Part shown: positions 23,823-33,451 of the stretch, piece after piece
How positions within the stretch are numbered: position 1 is the first letter of the stretch
Layout: the number at the start of each line of letters is the position of its first letter
Assembly (NCBI GenBank): GCA_028277985.1
Contig: JANQFG010000045.1
Span: 1 to 64,000, forward strand
Source: a bacterium
GTDB lineage: Bacteria > Desulfobacterota > DSWW01
Direction: 5' to 3'
DNA: 64,000 nt
The notes under the pieces: generated by a model
What the model was told of the DNA's origin: nothing
Database searches by the model: none
What the model saw: only the letters and a program-made list of their open reading frames with translations
Position numbers and translations under genes: made by a program

Positions 23823-25289
23823 ATGAGTCTCAACCAGGATCTGTCCAACATCGTGGGCCCGGAATGGGTTTCCGCGGAAGAGGACCTGCTCGCAGCCTAC
23901 TCGCAGGACAACAGCTTTGTCCCTCCCGGAATGCCGGAGTGCGTGGTCCGTCCAGGCAATACCGAAGAGGTTCGGGCAACGGTCCAGTGGGCCAACAACG
24001 GCTCGACTCCCTTGACCCCGGTGAGCTCGGGCGGACCGAGAATCCGGGGAGATACGATTCCGGCCAAGGGAGGGGTGGTCCTGGACATGGCCAGGATGAA
24101 CAAGATCATCCGAATCGACCCGAAGAACCGGGTGGTCGTAATCGAGCCGGGCGTCACCTTTGCCCAGCTCGCCCCTGAAATCGAAAAGCAGGGACTGAGG
24201 CTCGCGGGCCCGCTCTTGCCCCGGGCGAACAAGTCCGTGGTTGCGAGCGTGCTCGAACGAGAACCCACCCTGATGCCCCGCCATCACTGGGACGTGTGCG
24301 ACCCCCTGTGTTGCATGGAGGTGGTCTTCGGTTCCGGGGATGCTTTCCGGACAGGCGAAGCGGCCGGCCCCGGGGGCCTCGAGGGCCAGTGGGCCATCGG
24401 TGGAGCACAGAAGTTCCCGCTCGGACCTCACCAGGTCGACTACCACCGGCTCGTGCAGGGCGCCCAGGGCACGATGGGAGTGGTTACCTGGGCGACCGTC
24501 AAGTGCGAGTTGATTCCGGAGGTCAAGAGGCCTTTCTTTGTGGGGGCGCAAAGGCTGGAAGACCTGTTCGGTTTCGCCTACGAGTTGACCAAGAAGGGAT
24601 ACGGGGAGGAGTTGTTCATCGTGAACCGGGTTCAGCTCGCCGCCCTCGTAAAGGAGACCGGGTTCCATCCCGGCTTCGAGGAAACGATGGAGAGTCTGCC
24701 CCGGTGGTCCCTCGTTTTCTGCATTGCGGCCGGCAAATGGTTTCCCGACGAGCAGATCGAATACCTCGAAAAGGACCTGAAGGCTATCGCGCAGGGACAG
24801 GGCCAGACCCTCGAGAACACCCTGGGCAGGCTGACCGCCAGCCAGATCCTCCCGCTCCTCGGCAGGCACTCGGGAGACCCGTACTGGAAATACAACGTTC
24901 GGGGAGGCTTCCGCGAGATCTTCTTCGTCACCACCCTGGATCGATTTCCCCCGTTCCTGGATCTGGTGCACCGGACGGCCGCCGAGATCGGTGTATCCAA
25001 CGACCGGATCGGAGTCTACCTCCAGCCGATCGTCCAGGGCAGTTCCTGCCACTGCGAGTTCGATCTCTTCTTCGACCCCGAGGATGAGAATGAAACCTCA
25101 AAGGCAAGGACGCTCTTCGAGACGGCAAGCTCCAGGCTGATCGAGATGGGGGCTTTCTTTTCCCGCCCCTACCCGGCTTGGGCCGAAGAGGTTTACGCCT
25201 CCAGGGGGCAGTTCGTGAACTCCCTCAAGAAGGTCAAATCCGTTTTTGACCCGAACCATGTCATGAATCCGGGAAAGCTCTGCTTCTAG
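23823..25289 (+). CDS. FAD-linked oxidase (FAD_binding_4/VAO type), first of the operon
   Basis: 488 aa, with GAGGAGG ahead of the ATG. Residues about 35-215 are the VAO-type FAD domain: TPVSSGGPRIRGDTIPAKGG, LDMARMNKIIRIDPKNRVVVIEPG and the later GTMGVVTWATVKCELIP. The C-terminal substrate domain ends with the typical KSVFDPNHVMNPGKLCF. This family oxidises 2-hydroxyacids, alkylphenols or similar alcohols. The next genes encode an Fe-S electron carrier and a second FAD oxidase, so electrons probably leave through the clusters rather than to oxygen. Substrate not readable. Confidence 0.85.
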   Translation: MSLNQDLSNIVGPEWVSAEEDLLAAYSQDNSFVPPGMPECVVRPGNTEEVRATVQWANNGSTPLTPVSSGGPRIRGDTIPAKGGVVLDMARMNKIIRIDPKNRVVVIEPGVTFAQLAPEIEKQGLRLAGPLLPRANKSVVASVLEREPTLMPRHHWDVCDPLCCMEVVFGSGDAFRTGEAAGPGGLEGQWAIGGAQKFPLGPHQVDYHRLVQGAQGTMGVVTWATVKCELIPEVKRPFFVGAQRLEDLFGFAYELTKKGYGEELFIVNRVQLAALVKETGFHPGFEETMESLPRWSLVFCIAAGKWFPDEQIEYLEKDLKAIAQGQGQTLENTLGRLTASQILPLLGRHSGDPYWKYNVRGGFREIFFVTTLDRFPPFLDLVHRTAAEIGVSNDRIGVYLQPIVQGSSCHCEFDLFFDPEDENETSKARTLFETASSRLIEMGAFFSRPYPAWAEEVYASRGQFVNSLKKVKSVFDPNHVMNPGKLCF

Positions 25290-25334
25290 GGGGCATCGGC
25301 TTGCCCCGTCATGCGGTAACGAGGAGATACGCAC

Positions 25335-26612
25335 ATGGCATTGGAAGATTACCGAAACGATATGATGCGTTGCGTGAGATGTTCGGTATGCAAATTCATC
25401 CCCCTCTCCTCCCTGATCAAGAGCTGGAGGTTTGCCAACGGCTGCCCTGCGAGCGCCAAGTACCACTTCCATTCCTACTCCGGGGGAGGAAAGATGATCG
25501 CCGCCCTTTCCCTTATCGATGGGCGGGTGGACTACTCGGACGCGCTGATGGATGTGGTGTACAAGTGCTCCATGTGCGGGGCCTGCGACCTGACCTGCAG
25601 GCTGGGGACCGACATGGAGCCTCTCCAGGTCCTGCGTGAGCTCAGGTCGCGGGTCTTCAGGGAGTACAAGCAACTGGACGAGCACACCCACATCATGAAC
25701 AGCATCCAGAATTACGACAACGTCTGGATGCTGCCTCGATCCCGACGGAAGAACTGGTCAAAGGGATTGGAGGCGAAGGACCTGAGCACGGGCAAGGAGA
25801 AGGCCGAGGTCCTCTATTTTGCCGGCTGCACTTACAGCCTCGACCCGAATCTGCAGAAGGTGGCGCAGAACACGGTAAAGCTCATGAAGCAGGCGGGCCT
25901 CGACGTGGGAATCCTCGGCACCAAGGAGAAGTGCTGTGCCAGCCCCGCCTTCCAGATCGGCAACGAGGCTCTCTTCGAGGAATATGCCCTGTCGAATATC
26001 GAGAGCTTCAACGCGCTGGGGGTCAAGAAGGTCGTCTCCTCCTGCGCGGGCTGTTATGGGCTCTTCAAGACCCACTACTCTCTGCTTGGAAAAGAGATGA
26101 ACTTCGAGGTGGTCCACGCTGTGGAGTGCCTGGATAAACTCGTCCGCGAAGGCCGACTCGAACCCACGAAGAAGCGGCCCATGCGGGTGACGTACCACGA
26201 CCCTTGCCACCTTGGCCGCCTGTCGGAAACGAAGATCCCGTCCGAAGGCAAGGAGGAGAGGGTCCTGGGATGTCTTCCCGTGAAGGACATCCCTAAGGCG
26301 ATCGGCCTGAACGGGATCTTCGATCCGCCGAGAAACGTGATCAAGAGCATCCCCGGGATCGAGCTGCTGGAAATGGAGCGAGCCCGGGAATACAGCTGGT
26401 GCTGCGGCTCTGGGGGCGGTGTGAAATCGGCGTTCCCCGACTTTGCACTCTGGTCTGCCGAGGAGAGACTGGAAGAGGCGAAGGCGACCGGAGCCGAGGC
26501 GCTCGTGACCTGTTGCCCTTGGTGCGAGAAGAACCTGAAGGATGCGGTCGACAGCCGTGGCGAGACATTTCCGGTATACGATGCAACCGATCTGCTGATC
26601 CAATCCCTGTAG
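25335..26612 (+). CDS. Fe-S oxidoreductase with CCG domains (HdrD/GlcF-like)
   Basis: 425 aa. The N-terminal ferredoxin-type cysteines are CVRCSVC...GCP and CSMCGACDLTCR (residues about 12-100). Two CCG (DUF224) domains follow: FAGCTYSLDPN...EKCCASP...SSCAGCYG, then YHDPCHLGR...SWCCGSGGG...VTCCPWCEKN. Such proteins pass electrons from flavoprotein dehydrogenases to membrane quinones or to heterodisulfide-reductase-like partners. It lies 45 bases after one FAD oxidase gene and 18 bases before another, so it most likely forms a complex with both. GAGGAG ribosome site. No membrane helix is seen. Confidence 0.88.
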   Translation: MALEDYRNDMMRCVRCSVCKFIPLSSLIKSWRFANGCPASAKYHFHSYSGGGKMIAALSLIDGRVDYSDALMDVVYKCSMCGACDLTCRLGTDMEPLQVLRELRSRVFREYKQLDEHTHIMNSIQNYDNVWMLPRSRRKNWSKGLEAKDLSTGKEKAEVLYFAGCTYSLDPNLQKVAQNTVKLMKQAGLDVGILGTKEKCCASPAFQIGNEALFEEYALSNIESFNALGVKKVVSSCAGCYGLFKTHYSLLGKEMNFEVVHAVECLDKLVREGRLEPTKKRPMRVTYHDPCHLGRLSETKIPSEGKEERVLGCLPVKDIPKAIGLNGIFDPPRNVIKSIPGIELLEMERAREYSWCCGSGGGVKSAFPDFALWSAEERLEEAKATGAEALVTCCPWCEKNLKDAVDSRGETFPVYDATDLLIQSL

Positions 26613-26630
26613 AACCGGAGGAGAGAGATC

Positions 26631-28268
26631 ATGGCACTCCAGAGAGACATCTACCAGATATTCACGGATATCGTCGGCCCGGAAAACATCAACGAAGAGG
26701 CGGTGATTCTTGACGGGTATACGTTCAACTGGCTCGTCGAATTCAATCCAGGACCCGGACCCGGCAAATACATGGATCACAGGCCCGAGGCTGTCCTCCT
26801 ACCGGGCAACGTCGAGGAGGTGCAGGCCATCGTCCGCGCCTGCAACAAGCATGGGGTGAAGTACAAGGCGATCAGCACGGGCTACGGCAGTCACGGTTTT
26901 CCGCAGCAGGAGGGGGTTATTCTCCTGGATATGAAGCGGATGAACCGGATCATCGAGTTGGATGCGAAGAACAAGTTCGCAGTGGTGGAGCCGTACGTGG
27001 TCTGGGCACAACTCGAGGCGGAGGCGCTTAAAAGAGGGCTTTTCACAACACCTGTCCAGGCAGGATCACAGGCCTCGGTCCTCGCGAATGTGACCTCCGG
27101 CTGGGGAATGAACGTCATGGGCAACCACGGGGGCCACAACGGCCGGAACTGTCTGGGCGTCGAGTGGGTCCTCCCGACGGGCGAGCTGTTGCGGCTCGGG
27201 CCGGAAGAGGCCTGGTTCTGCGGCGACGGCCCCGGGCCGAGTCTGCGTGGGATCATGCGCGGCCATTGCGGGGCGCAGGGAGGAATGGGTGTGTTCACCA
27301 AGGTGGGCATCAAGCTTCACCACTGGCCCGGCCCGCCGGAACTTCCCACCGAGACCGGAGGATTGCTGACCGGCTACCGGCTGAAGAAGGCACCTGATAA
27401 CGCGAAGGTCGTCACGCCGTCGTTCAAGGACTACGATTCCATGACAGAGTTTCTCTACCTTCTCGGCCAGGCGGAAGTCGGCTACGCGGTCTTCCGGGCC
27501 GGCGAACCGGACCACTTCCTGTCCATCATGGCCGGCGCACAGTCGAACAAGACCGTAAAAGAGTGGCACGAATCCGGCCTGGTCGCCGAGGCGGTCAAGA
27601 ATATGCCCCACCCAATCAGTGTCTTCCTCTTCGGGCGGAGTGCGGACGAGATGGCCTTTCATGAAAAGGTACTCCTGAAGGTCTTGGAGGAATCAGGAGG
27701 ATGGATCCCCGAATTCACCCAGAATCCGCTCTTCGCGGACATGCGCAGCAACGAATCGATCTTGACCCTCGTAGCGAACGATACCCATTTCATCCACCAT
27801 GGAGGTGGCTTCGTAATCGCCGCAGGCTATCAGGGGACCCCGGCCTCGGTGATAAAGCACATGGGGTATCCGATGGAGCGGTTGAAGAAGAAGTACATCG
27901 AGGAAGGGAACATCGTGGACGATGGGCTCGACTCCACGTATCACAACTCCTTTGACAACAATTCGTACGTCTACATGGAACTCGAATACCACTACGACGC
28001 GGCCGATCCCGAGTCCGTCAATGCGGCCCGCAGATGCGTGACCGAGGAAAGGGACAACGACCGGGAGGAGAAAGACGGCTTCGAGCCGAACGATATCGCC
28101 CTGTGTATCGGCGACTATACGAAGACCCTGCAGGAGCGGATCCTCGACATGGGCCCGCACTACGGGAACTTCCACATCTGGCAGGAGAAGATCAAGCAGG
28201 CCTTCGACCCGCAGGACGCCTCGGACAGGAGCAATTACGGGGTTGGCCTGCTGGCGAAAGATCTCTAG
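26631..28268 (+). CDS. FAD-linked oxidase, second of the operon
   Basis: 545 aa with a GGAGGAGAGAG site. The FAD domain covers residues about 50-240 (YKAISTGYGSHGFPQQEGVILLDMKRMNRII, then GGHNGRNCLGVEWVLPTGELLRLG and GAQGGMGVFTKVGIKLH). The histidine in GNHGGHNGRN is placed where many VAO-family enzymes bind FAD covalently, but that is not proven. The substrate domain is longer than in its neighbour. The two FAD oxidases are only distantly alike, suggesting different subunits of one complex or oxidation of two related alcohols. Confidence 0.84.
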   Translation: MALQRDIYQIFTDIVGPENINEEAVILDGYTFNWLVEFNPGPGPGKYMDHRPEAVLLPGNVEEVQAIVRACNKHGVKYKAISTGYGSHGFPQQEGVILLDMKRMNRIIELDAKNKFAVVEPYVVWAQLEAEALKRGLFTTPVQAGSQASVLANVTSGWGMNVMGNHGGHNGRNCLGVEWVLPTGELLRLGPEEAWFCGDGPGPSLRGIMRGHCGAQGGMGVFTKVGIKLHHWPGPPELPTETGGLLTGYRLKKAPDNAKVVTPSFKDYDSMTEFLYLLGQAEVGYAVFRAGEPDHFLSIMAGAQSNKTVKEWHESGLVAEAVKNMPHPISVFLFGRSADEMAFHEKVLLKVLEESGGWIPEFTQNPLFADMRSNESILTLVANDTHFIHHGGGFVIAAGYQGTPASVIKHMGYPMERLKKKYIEEGNIVDDGLDSTYHNSFDNNSYVYMELEYHYDAADPESVNAARRCVTEERDNDREEKDGFEPNDIALCIGDYTKTLQERILDMGPHYGNFHIWQEKIKQAFDPQDASDRSNYGVGLLAKDL

Positions 28269-28275
28269 GAAAAGA

Positions 28276-28321
28276 GCGGGATCGGGGGTCAGGGAGCAGG
28301 GGTCAGTCCGGGACCCTGCTC
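28276..28321. repeat. GGGATC/GGGGTCAGGGAGCAGGG tract with hairpin
   Basis: A G-rich tract just after the FAD/Fe-S operon. GAGCAGG (28294-28300) pairs with CCTGCTC (28315-28321), so it may terminate the operon, although no T-run follows. It belongs with the tracts at 13871, 23619 and 46292. Confidence 0.45.
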
Positions 28322-28358
28322 CGCCGGAAGGCATGCGCCTTTTATCCCGCCGTTTTGC

Positions 28359-28388
28359 TTGACACCCGGTTGCGGCATCCCTCATACT
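28359..28388 (+). promoter_or_regulatory. Possible sigma-70 promoter of the HD-GYP gene
   Basis: TTGACA (28359-28364), 18-base spacer, CATACT (4 of 6). The gene starts about 205 bases downstream; the intervening leader shows no clear structure. Confidence 0.4.
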
Positions 28389-28600
28389 GCATTCATCTAC
28401 AAGCGAATTTCCGGTTCCGCCTCGACGAGTTCTCACCGCACGCTGCTTCCTGGTTCTTTGTTCCCCTTCAACCGGAGAGGACCCTTTTACCCCTTGGGCC
28501 GGGCCGCAAGGAAAGTGGGCTCCGAAGAAGCGATACGGTGCGTCCCGAAGGGGAAGGACATACCGCAGATCGGAGGAGAGAAGCAAGAGAGGGGCGCTGA

Positions 28601-29650
28601 ATGGCCAAGAAGAAAGAGAAGACGCGCATCCTGATTGTCGACGACGAGGAACCGATCCGATCCATGCTGGGAGAACTCCTGACCGGGCACGGAAACGAAT
28701 GCACCCTGGCCGGAGACGCCGCCGAAGCCCGGGAAGCTCTAAAGAAGCAGGACTTTGCATTGATCCTGAGCGATGTGAAGATGCCCGGCGAATCCGGTAT
28801 CGACCTGATCCGACATGTCCAGAAGGAGTATCCGGATACGGCGGTGATCATGGCGACGGCCGTGGACAAACCGGAGACAGCGGCAACGGCCCTTGCAACG
28901 GGGGCCTACGGATACATGATCAAGCCTTTCAAGACGAACGAGGTGATCATCAATGTGGTCAATGCCCTGTATCGTCGGGAACTCGAGATTCAGAACCGTT
29001 TCCACCGCGAGAACCTGGAGAACCTGGTCAAGAAGCGCACCGAGGCGCTCATCAAGACACTTCAGGATTTCCGGGGCGCACTGGACGGAATCGTTCAGGC
29101 CATGGGATTGACCGTCGAGTTGAAAGACCCTTACACAGCGGGACATCAGAAACGTGTTGCCGGCATCGCGACCGCCATCGCCGGCGAGATCGGTCTTTCC
29201 GAGAGTCGGGTCGAAGGGGTCCGCATGGCCGGGCTCATCCACGATATCGGGAAGATCGCCGTGCCGTCCGACATTCTGAACAAGCCGGGCAGGATCACGA
29301 ACAACGAGTATGAGATCATCAAGTCTCATTCCCAGGTCGGCTACGACATACTGAAGAACATAGCCTTCCCATGGCCGATCTCGCAGATCGTGCATCAACA
29401 TCACGAGCGAATGGACGGATCCGGTTATCCCCAGGGGCTGGCCGGTGAAGACATCCTGCTCGAGGCACGGATCCTTGCGGTTACGGATGTGGTGGAAGCA
29501 ATGGCATCTCACCGTCCTTATCGACCGGCCCTCGGGGTCGAGAGGGCGCTGGACGAAATCGGCTCGAACGGCGGGGTGCTCTACGACGCGGATGTTGTGA
29601 ATGTCTGTGTGAGGCTCTTCGAAGAAAAGGATCACCGGGTGGTCTTGTGA
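28601..29650 (+). CDS. Response regulator with HD-GYP c-di-GMP phosphodiesterase domain
   Basis: 349 aa. The receiver domain covers residues 1-125 (ILIVDDEEPIRS, phosphoacceptor Asp in LSDVKMPGESG, lysine in MIKPFK). After a coiled linker (HRENLENLVKKRTEALI) an HD-GYP domain has HDIGK and HHERMDGSGYP, the residues that bind the metal pair and hydrolyse c-di-GMP. It should lower c-di-GMP when phosphorylated. The hybrid kinase genes at 29661-33340 converge on it, ending 10 bases after its stop, so they are possible partners but are not co-transcribed. Confidence 0.92.
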   Translation: MAKKKEKTRILIVDDEEPIRSMLGELLTGHGNECTLAGDAAEAREALKKQDFALILSDVKMPGESGIDLIRHVQKEYPDTAVIMATAVDKPETAATALATGAYGYMIKPFKTNEVIINVVNALYRRELEIQNRFHRENLENLVKKRTEALIKTLQDFRGALDGIVQAMGLTVELKDPYTAGHQKRVAGIATAIAGEIGLSESRVEGVRMAGLIHDIGKIAVPSDILNKPGRITNNEYEIIKSHSQVGYDILKNIAFPWPISQIVHQHHERMDGSGYPQGLAGEDILLEARILAVTDVVEAMASHRPYRPALGVERALDEIGSNGGVLYDADVVNVCVRLFEEKDHRVVL

Positions 29651-29660
29651 AGAGCTGTGC

Positions 29661-31607
29661 CTAGGAGAACTCCTGTTTCGGCGCTTCGAGGGCCTCCCGG
29701 ACCCTCTTCAGAAGATCCTTCGGGTGGAAGGGTTTCTCCACGAAGAATCGCCCCGCCTCAAGAATTCCGCGCTGCACCACCGGCTTGTCCACGTGTCCCG
29801 ACATATAGAGCGCCTTCATCTCCGGATGAAAGGGCTCCAGACGCTCGGCCAAGTCGGGTCCGCTCATCTTGGGCAGCACAACGTCGGTGAGCAGGAGATG
29901 GATGAATCCCGTGTGCTGCTCCGAAGTAAGGATGGCATCCCCTGCGTTCGCCGCCTCCAGCACCCGGTAGCCGTTCCGCTGAAGAATCACTCGGATCAGG
30001 TCTCGCACTCCTGCATCGTCCTCCACCAGGAGCACCGTCTCCGAGCCTTTTGCATAGGCGGGAAGAGACGGCTTCAGGTCGGCCGCCTCTGTTTCTTCCT
30101 CGACGCTGGGCAAACACAACCTGAAGGTCGCACCTCGTGACCGCTCGCTCTCGACCCAGATGTGTCCCCCGCTCTGCTTGACGATTCCGTAGACCGTGCT
30201 GAGCCCCAGGCCGGTCCCGGTGCCCTTCTCCTTCGTCGTGAAGAACGGATCGAAGGCCCTGGCTCTGGTCTCTTCGTCCATCCCTATCCCCGTGTCGCCC
30301 ACAACGATCAGAACGTGGCGACCCGGCCGGACATCCACGTGCTGGTTCGTGTACGCCTCGTCGAACTCCGCGTTCATCGTCTCGATCGTGAGCTTGCCGC
30401 CTTCGGGCATGGCGTCCCGGGCGTTGACCGCCAGGTTGATGAGGACTTGCTCGATCTGGCTCGGGTCCGCCCTTACCCTCCACAAGTCCGGGTCGAGCAC
30501 TGTCGAAAGCTCGATGTCCTCACCGATGACCCGCAGGAGCATCTTCTTGATGTTCTCGACAAGCACGTTCAAGTCCATGACCCGCGACTCGAGAATTTGC
30601 TGACGACTGAAGGCGAGGAGTTGACGTGTGAGCTGGGATGCGCGCTCGGCGGCAAGGGCGATCGGCTGGATCGCCTCTCGGATCGGATCGTGCTCGTCCA
30701 GGCTCGAAAGCAGGAATTCGCTGTGGCCCATCACAACGGTCATGATGTTGTTGAAATCGTGGGCGATCCCGCCCGCCAGCTTGCCCACGGCTTCCATCTT
30801 CTGGGACTGCTGGAGCTGTGCTTCTAGACGCTTCCTGTCCGTAATGTCCGAGAAGACGCACAGGAGGCAGCCCCTGCCCCCGAGTCGGATCCGTCTCGCA
30901 AAGAGCAGCATGTCATGGATCGAGTCGTCCTGGGCCCGGATCTCGGCATCAGCCCCTTGCACTTCCCCGGACGCCTCCAGTGTCCTGAAGAAGCTCTCCT
31001 TCCCTTCCGTCAAATGGATCCCGGCTTCCTCCAAGGTCCTCCCCATGACTTCCTCTCGCGGGGAGTGGGTCAACCTGCAGAACCTTCGGTTCACGTCGAG
31101 GATGCCCCCGCTCGCTTCGTCCGCAAGCAGAATGATCTGGGGAGCCAGATCGAAAAGGGAACGGAATTTCGACTCGCTGTCCCGCACCGCCGCCTCTGCC
31201 TTGCCTCGCTCCGTCCGATCCTCTGCCTCACGCAACGCCCTCACCACCGAAGGCACGAGCCGTGAGAGACGATCCTTGAGGACATAGTCGGTTGCCCCGT
31301 GAAGCAATGTCTCGATGGCGAGATCCTCGGCAAAGGCACTGGAAACGAAGATGAACGGAACGTCCGGGTGCATTTCCCGGGCGATGTTGAGTGCGTCCAT
31401 CCCGTCAAGGGAGGAAAGTCGGTAGTCGGCTAGGATGAGGTCCGGGGGGAGATCGTTGAGCTCCTTGACGAAGTCCTCCCGGGTGCAGACTCTTTTCGAA
31501 GAGAAGGCGATTCCGGCCCTGCGCAGCTCGTTCTCGTTCCGTGCAGCGTCCTCCGCCACATCCTCGAGCAGTAGGATTTTGACCTCGCGGTTCACGCTCC
31601 TTGCCAT
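29661..31607 (-). CDS. Hybrid sensor kinase, REC-PAS-HisKA-HATPase-REC
   Basis: 648 aa from the ATG at 31607, which has an AAGGAGAG site. The frame stays open further upstream, but that part would overlap the neighbouring kinase's 3' region. Order of domains: receiver (KILLLEDVAEDAA, Asp in LILADYRLSSLDG), PAS (about 150-260), HisKA with GGIAHDFNNIM, an intact HATPase (DTGIGMDEE, FDPFFTTKEKGTGTGLGLS) and a second receiver (TVLLVEDDAGVRD, Asp in LLTDVVLPKMSG). No membrane segment, so it senses cytoplasmic cues. Receivers at both ends suggest a phosphorelay. It follows the kinase gene at 31700 by 92 bases. Confidence 0.88.
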   Translation of the reverse strand: MARSVNREVKILLLEDVAEDAARNENELRRAGIAFSSKRVCTREDFVKELNDLPPDLILADYRLSSLDGMDALNIAREMHPDVPFIFVSSAFAEDLAIETLLHGATDYVLKDRLSRLVPSVVRALREAEDRTERGKAEAAVRDSESKFRSLFDLAPQIILLADEASGGILDVNRRFCRLTHSPREEVMGRTLEEAGIHLTEGKESFFRTLEASGEVQGADAEIRAQDDSIHDMLLFARRIRLGGRGCLLCVFSDITDRKRLEAQLQQSQKMEAVGKLAGGIAHDFNNIMTVVMGHSEFLLSSLDEHDPIREAIQPIALAAERASQLTRQLLAFSRQQILESRVMDLNVLVENIKKMLLRVIGEDIELSTVLDPDLWRVRADPSQIEQVLINLAVNARDAMPEGGKLTIETMNAEFDEAYTNQHVDVRPGRHVLIVVGDTGIGMDEETRARAFDPFFTTKEKGTGTGLGLSTVYGIVKQSGGHIWVESERSRGATFRLCLPSVEEETEAADLKPSLPAYAKGSETVLLVEDDAGVRDLIRVILQRNGYRVLEAANAGDAILTSEQHTGFIHLLLTDVVLPKMSGPDLAERLEPFHPEMKALYMSGHVDKPVVQRGILEAGRFFVEKPFHPKDLLKRVREALEAPKQEFS

Positions 31608-31699
31608 TGCGGCTCTCCTTCCCTGCCGGCAAGGCCCCTCCATGGGAGCGCCTGACACCCCGAATGGTACCATGGATGCATCGCGGACGGAGCACTCCG

Positions 31700-33340
31700 T
31701 CAGCTTCTCAACATTTCGCGAACCTTGCGCAACAGGAAGGAGGGCGAGAACGGCTTTTCGATAACGATCGCATCCGGAGCCAGGACGCACCGGTCGGGAA
31801 CCGCCCTCTCCGCATAGCCCGACATGTAGAGCACCTTCATCTCCGGCGCAAGGGAAACCGCCCGCTCGGCCAGTTCGTATCCGCTCATCCCCGGCATGAC
31901 GATGTCGGTCACCATGAGGTGAATCGGTCTTTCCTGCCGCCTGCAGATCTTGAGGGCCTCCCAGCCATCGCATGCCTCGAGTACCGTGTAGCCCTTCTGC
32001 TCGAGGACTTCCTTGAGCAGCATCCGCAGCGTGTCGTCGTCTTCGGCGAGCAGCACGGTTTCCTCGCCTTCCACCGACTCCATCCAGGTCACCGAAGGCC
32101 GTATCGGGCTCGGGGGTTCCTGAACTCTCGGCAGGAAAACCCGGTAGCTCGTGCCCACGCCGGAATCACGATCTGCCTGGATCGTTCCTCCGCAATGTTT
32201 CACGATGCCAAAAACCACCGAAAGGCCCCGGCCCGCCCCGTCTTCCTTCAGTCTGGCCGAGTCCAGAGGCTCGAACATGCGGACCCTGACCTTCTCATGC
32301 TTTCCCCCTCCCGTGTCGGATACCTGCAGCATCACGTACGGCCCAGGCTCCAGGTCAGGATTCAAGGCGGGATCGCCTTCGGCGATTTCCACGTTCCTGG
32401 TTCGAATCGTCAGTATTCCCCCCTCCGACATCGCCTCCTGAGCGTTGAGAACGAGATTCAGGATGATCTGCTCCATCCGGCTCGGATCGGCCATCACGGT
32501 TCCGAGCCCTTCCTCCAGGGCGCTGACCAATTCGATGCTGTCCCCGACCAGCCTCTGTAGAATCTTCTCCATGCTGGCCACGATACTGTTGACATCGATC
32601 GCCTTCGGTTGGAGAACCTGGCGTCCGCTCAGGCTGTGCAGCTGCTGTGTAAGGTTTGCGGCGCGTTCACCGGCCGTCTTGATCTGGTTGGCCATGTGGC
32701 ACAGGGGACTCTCCTGATCGATTCGCATCAGCATGATCTCCGAGTATCCTGTAACGATGGTCAACAGGTTGTTGAAATCGTGAACCACGCCTCCTGCAAG
32801 CCTTCCGATCGCTTCCCGCTTCTGTGATTGAAAAAGCTGCTCCTCCAGGCGCTTCTCTTCCGTGATGTCGTTACCCACACAGAGGATCTCGACGACTCGC
32901 CCGTCCTCGTCCCGAATGGCGCTGTTCGTCCACGCAATCCAGACACGCTCCCCGCTCCTCCGCATGTTCTCGTTCTCGGTGGTCGTGTAGCGCTCCGGAT
33001 GACGGCTATGCTCTTCGATCTTTTCTTTCAGGTTTCTTCCGTAGGAATCCCTCTCGGGGACGATCGTTCCGACCACGTGTCTGCCAAGAATTTCATCTTT
33101 CTCGTAGCCGAAGAACCGCTGGGCGTATTCGTTCAGAAAGGTGATATGACCGTACGGATCCCTCCGCAGGATGATGCTGTTCGCTTTTTCGACCAGTTCT
33201 CTGTATTGGGCTTCGCTCGCGAGGAGGGCCTTTTCCGCCTCCTTCCTCTCGATCTCGGACGCCTCCAGCTCCCGAATCCGCTCCTTTGCCGCAGCAAGCT
33301 CTTCGAGAAGGCTTTCTCTTGAGTTCTCCTGATCTTTCAT
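31700..33340 (-). CDS. Hybrid sensor kinase, PAS-HisKA-HATPase-REC, with degenerate ATP lid
   Basis: 546 aa, soluble. A coiled N-terminus (ELAAAKERIRELEASEIERKEAEKALL) leads into a PAS/PAC domain (about 50-165), HisKA with GGVVHDFNNLLTIV and a C-terminal receiver (TVLLAEDDDTLRM, Asp in MVTDIVMPGMSG). The catalytic domain departs from consensus: the G1 box is DTGGGKHEK, the F-box is FEPLDSARLKEDGAGRGLS instead of FEPFFTTK...GTGLGLS. It may therefore bind ATP poorly and act as a phosphatase or scaffold for its neighbour at 29661. Both genes run leftward. Confidence 0.85.
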   Translation of the reverse strand: MKDQENSRESLLEELAAAKERIRELEASEIERKEAEKALLASEAQYRELVEKANSIILRRDPYGHITFLNEYAQRFFGYEKDEILGRHVVGTIVPERDSYGRNLKEKIEEHSRHPERYTTTENENMRRSGERVWIAWTNSAIRDEDGRVVEILCVGNDITEEKRLEEQLFQSQKREAIGRLAGGVVHDFNNLLTIVTGYSEIMLMRIDQESPLCHMANQIKTAGERAANLTQQLHSLSGRQVLQPKAIDVNSIVASMEKILQRLVGDSIELVSALEEGLGTVMADPSRMEQIILNLVLNAQEAMSEGGILTIRTRNVEIAEGDPALNPDLEPGPYVMLQVSDTGGGKHEKVRVRMFEPLDSARLKEDGAGRGLSVVFGIVKHCGGTIQADRDSGVGTSYRVFLPRVQEPPSPIRPSVTWMESVEGEETVLLAEDDDTLRMLLKEVLEQKGYTVLEACDGWEALKICRRQERPIHLMVTDIVMPGMSGYELAERAVSLAPEMKVLYMSGYAERAVPDRCVLAPDAIVIEKPFSPSFLLRKVREMLRS

Positions 33341-33451
33341 CGGCCCCGCCTGCAGGTAGCACGAGCTATTCCCATATTATACAAGATACAAGGTACAAAT
33401 TCATAGGGTCAATTGAAATCCCAAGGCTGGGAGGACCGCCTTCCCCGCCTC

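Noticed and set aside
23799..25052. A 417-codon minus-strand frame over the first FAD oxidase
   Set aside because: The plus-strand frame has the FAD-binding motifs; this is its antisense shadow.
31608..31973. N-terminal extension of the REC-PAS-kinase at 29661
   Set aside because: It overlaps the 3' part of the neighbouring kinase gene, reads as a low-complexity Arg/Gly-rich sequence, and the ATG at 31607 has an AAGGAGAG site.
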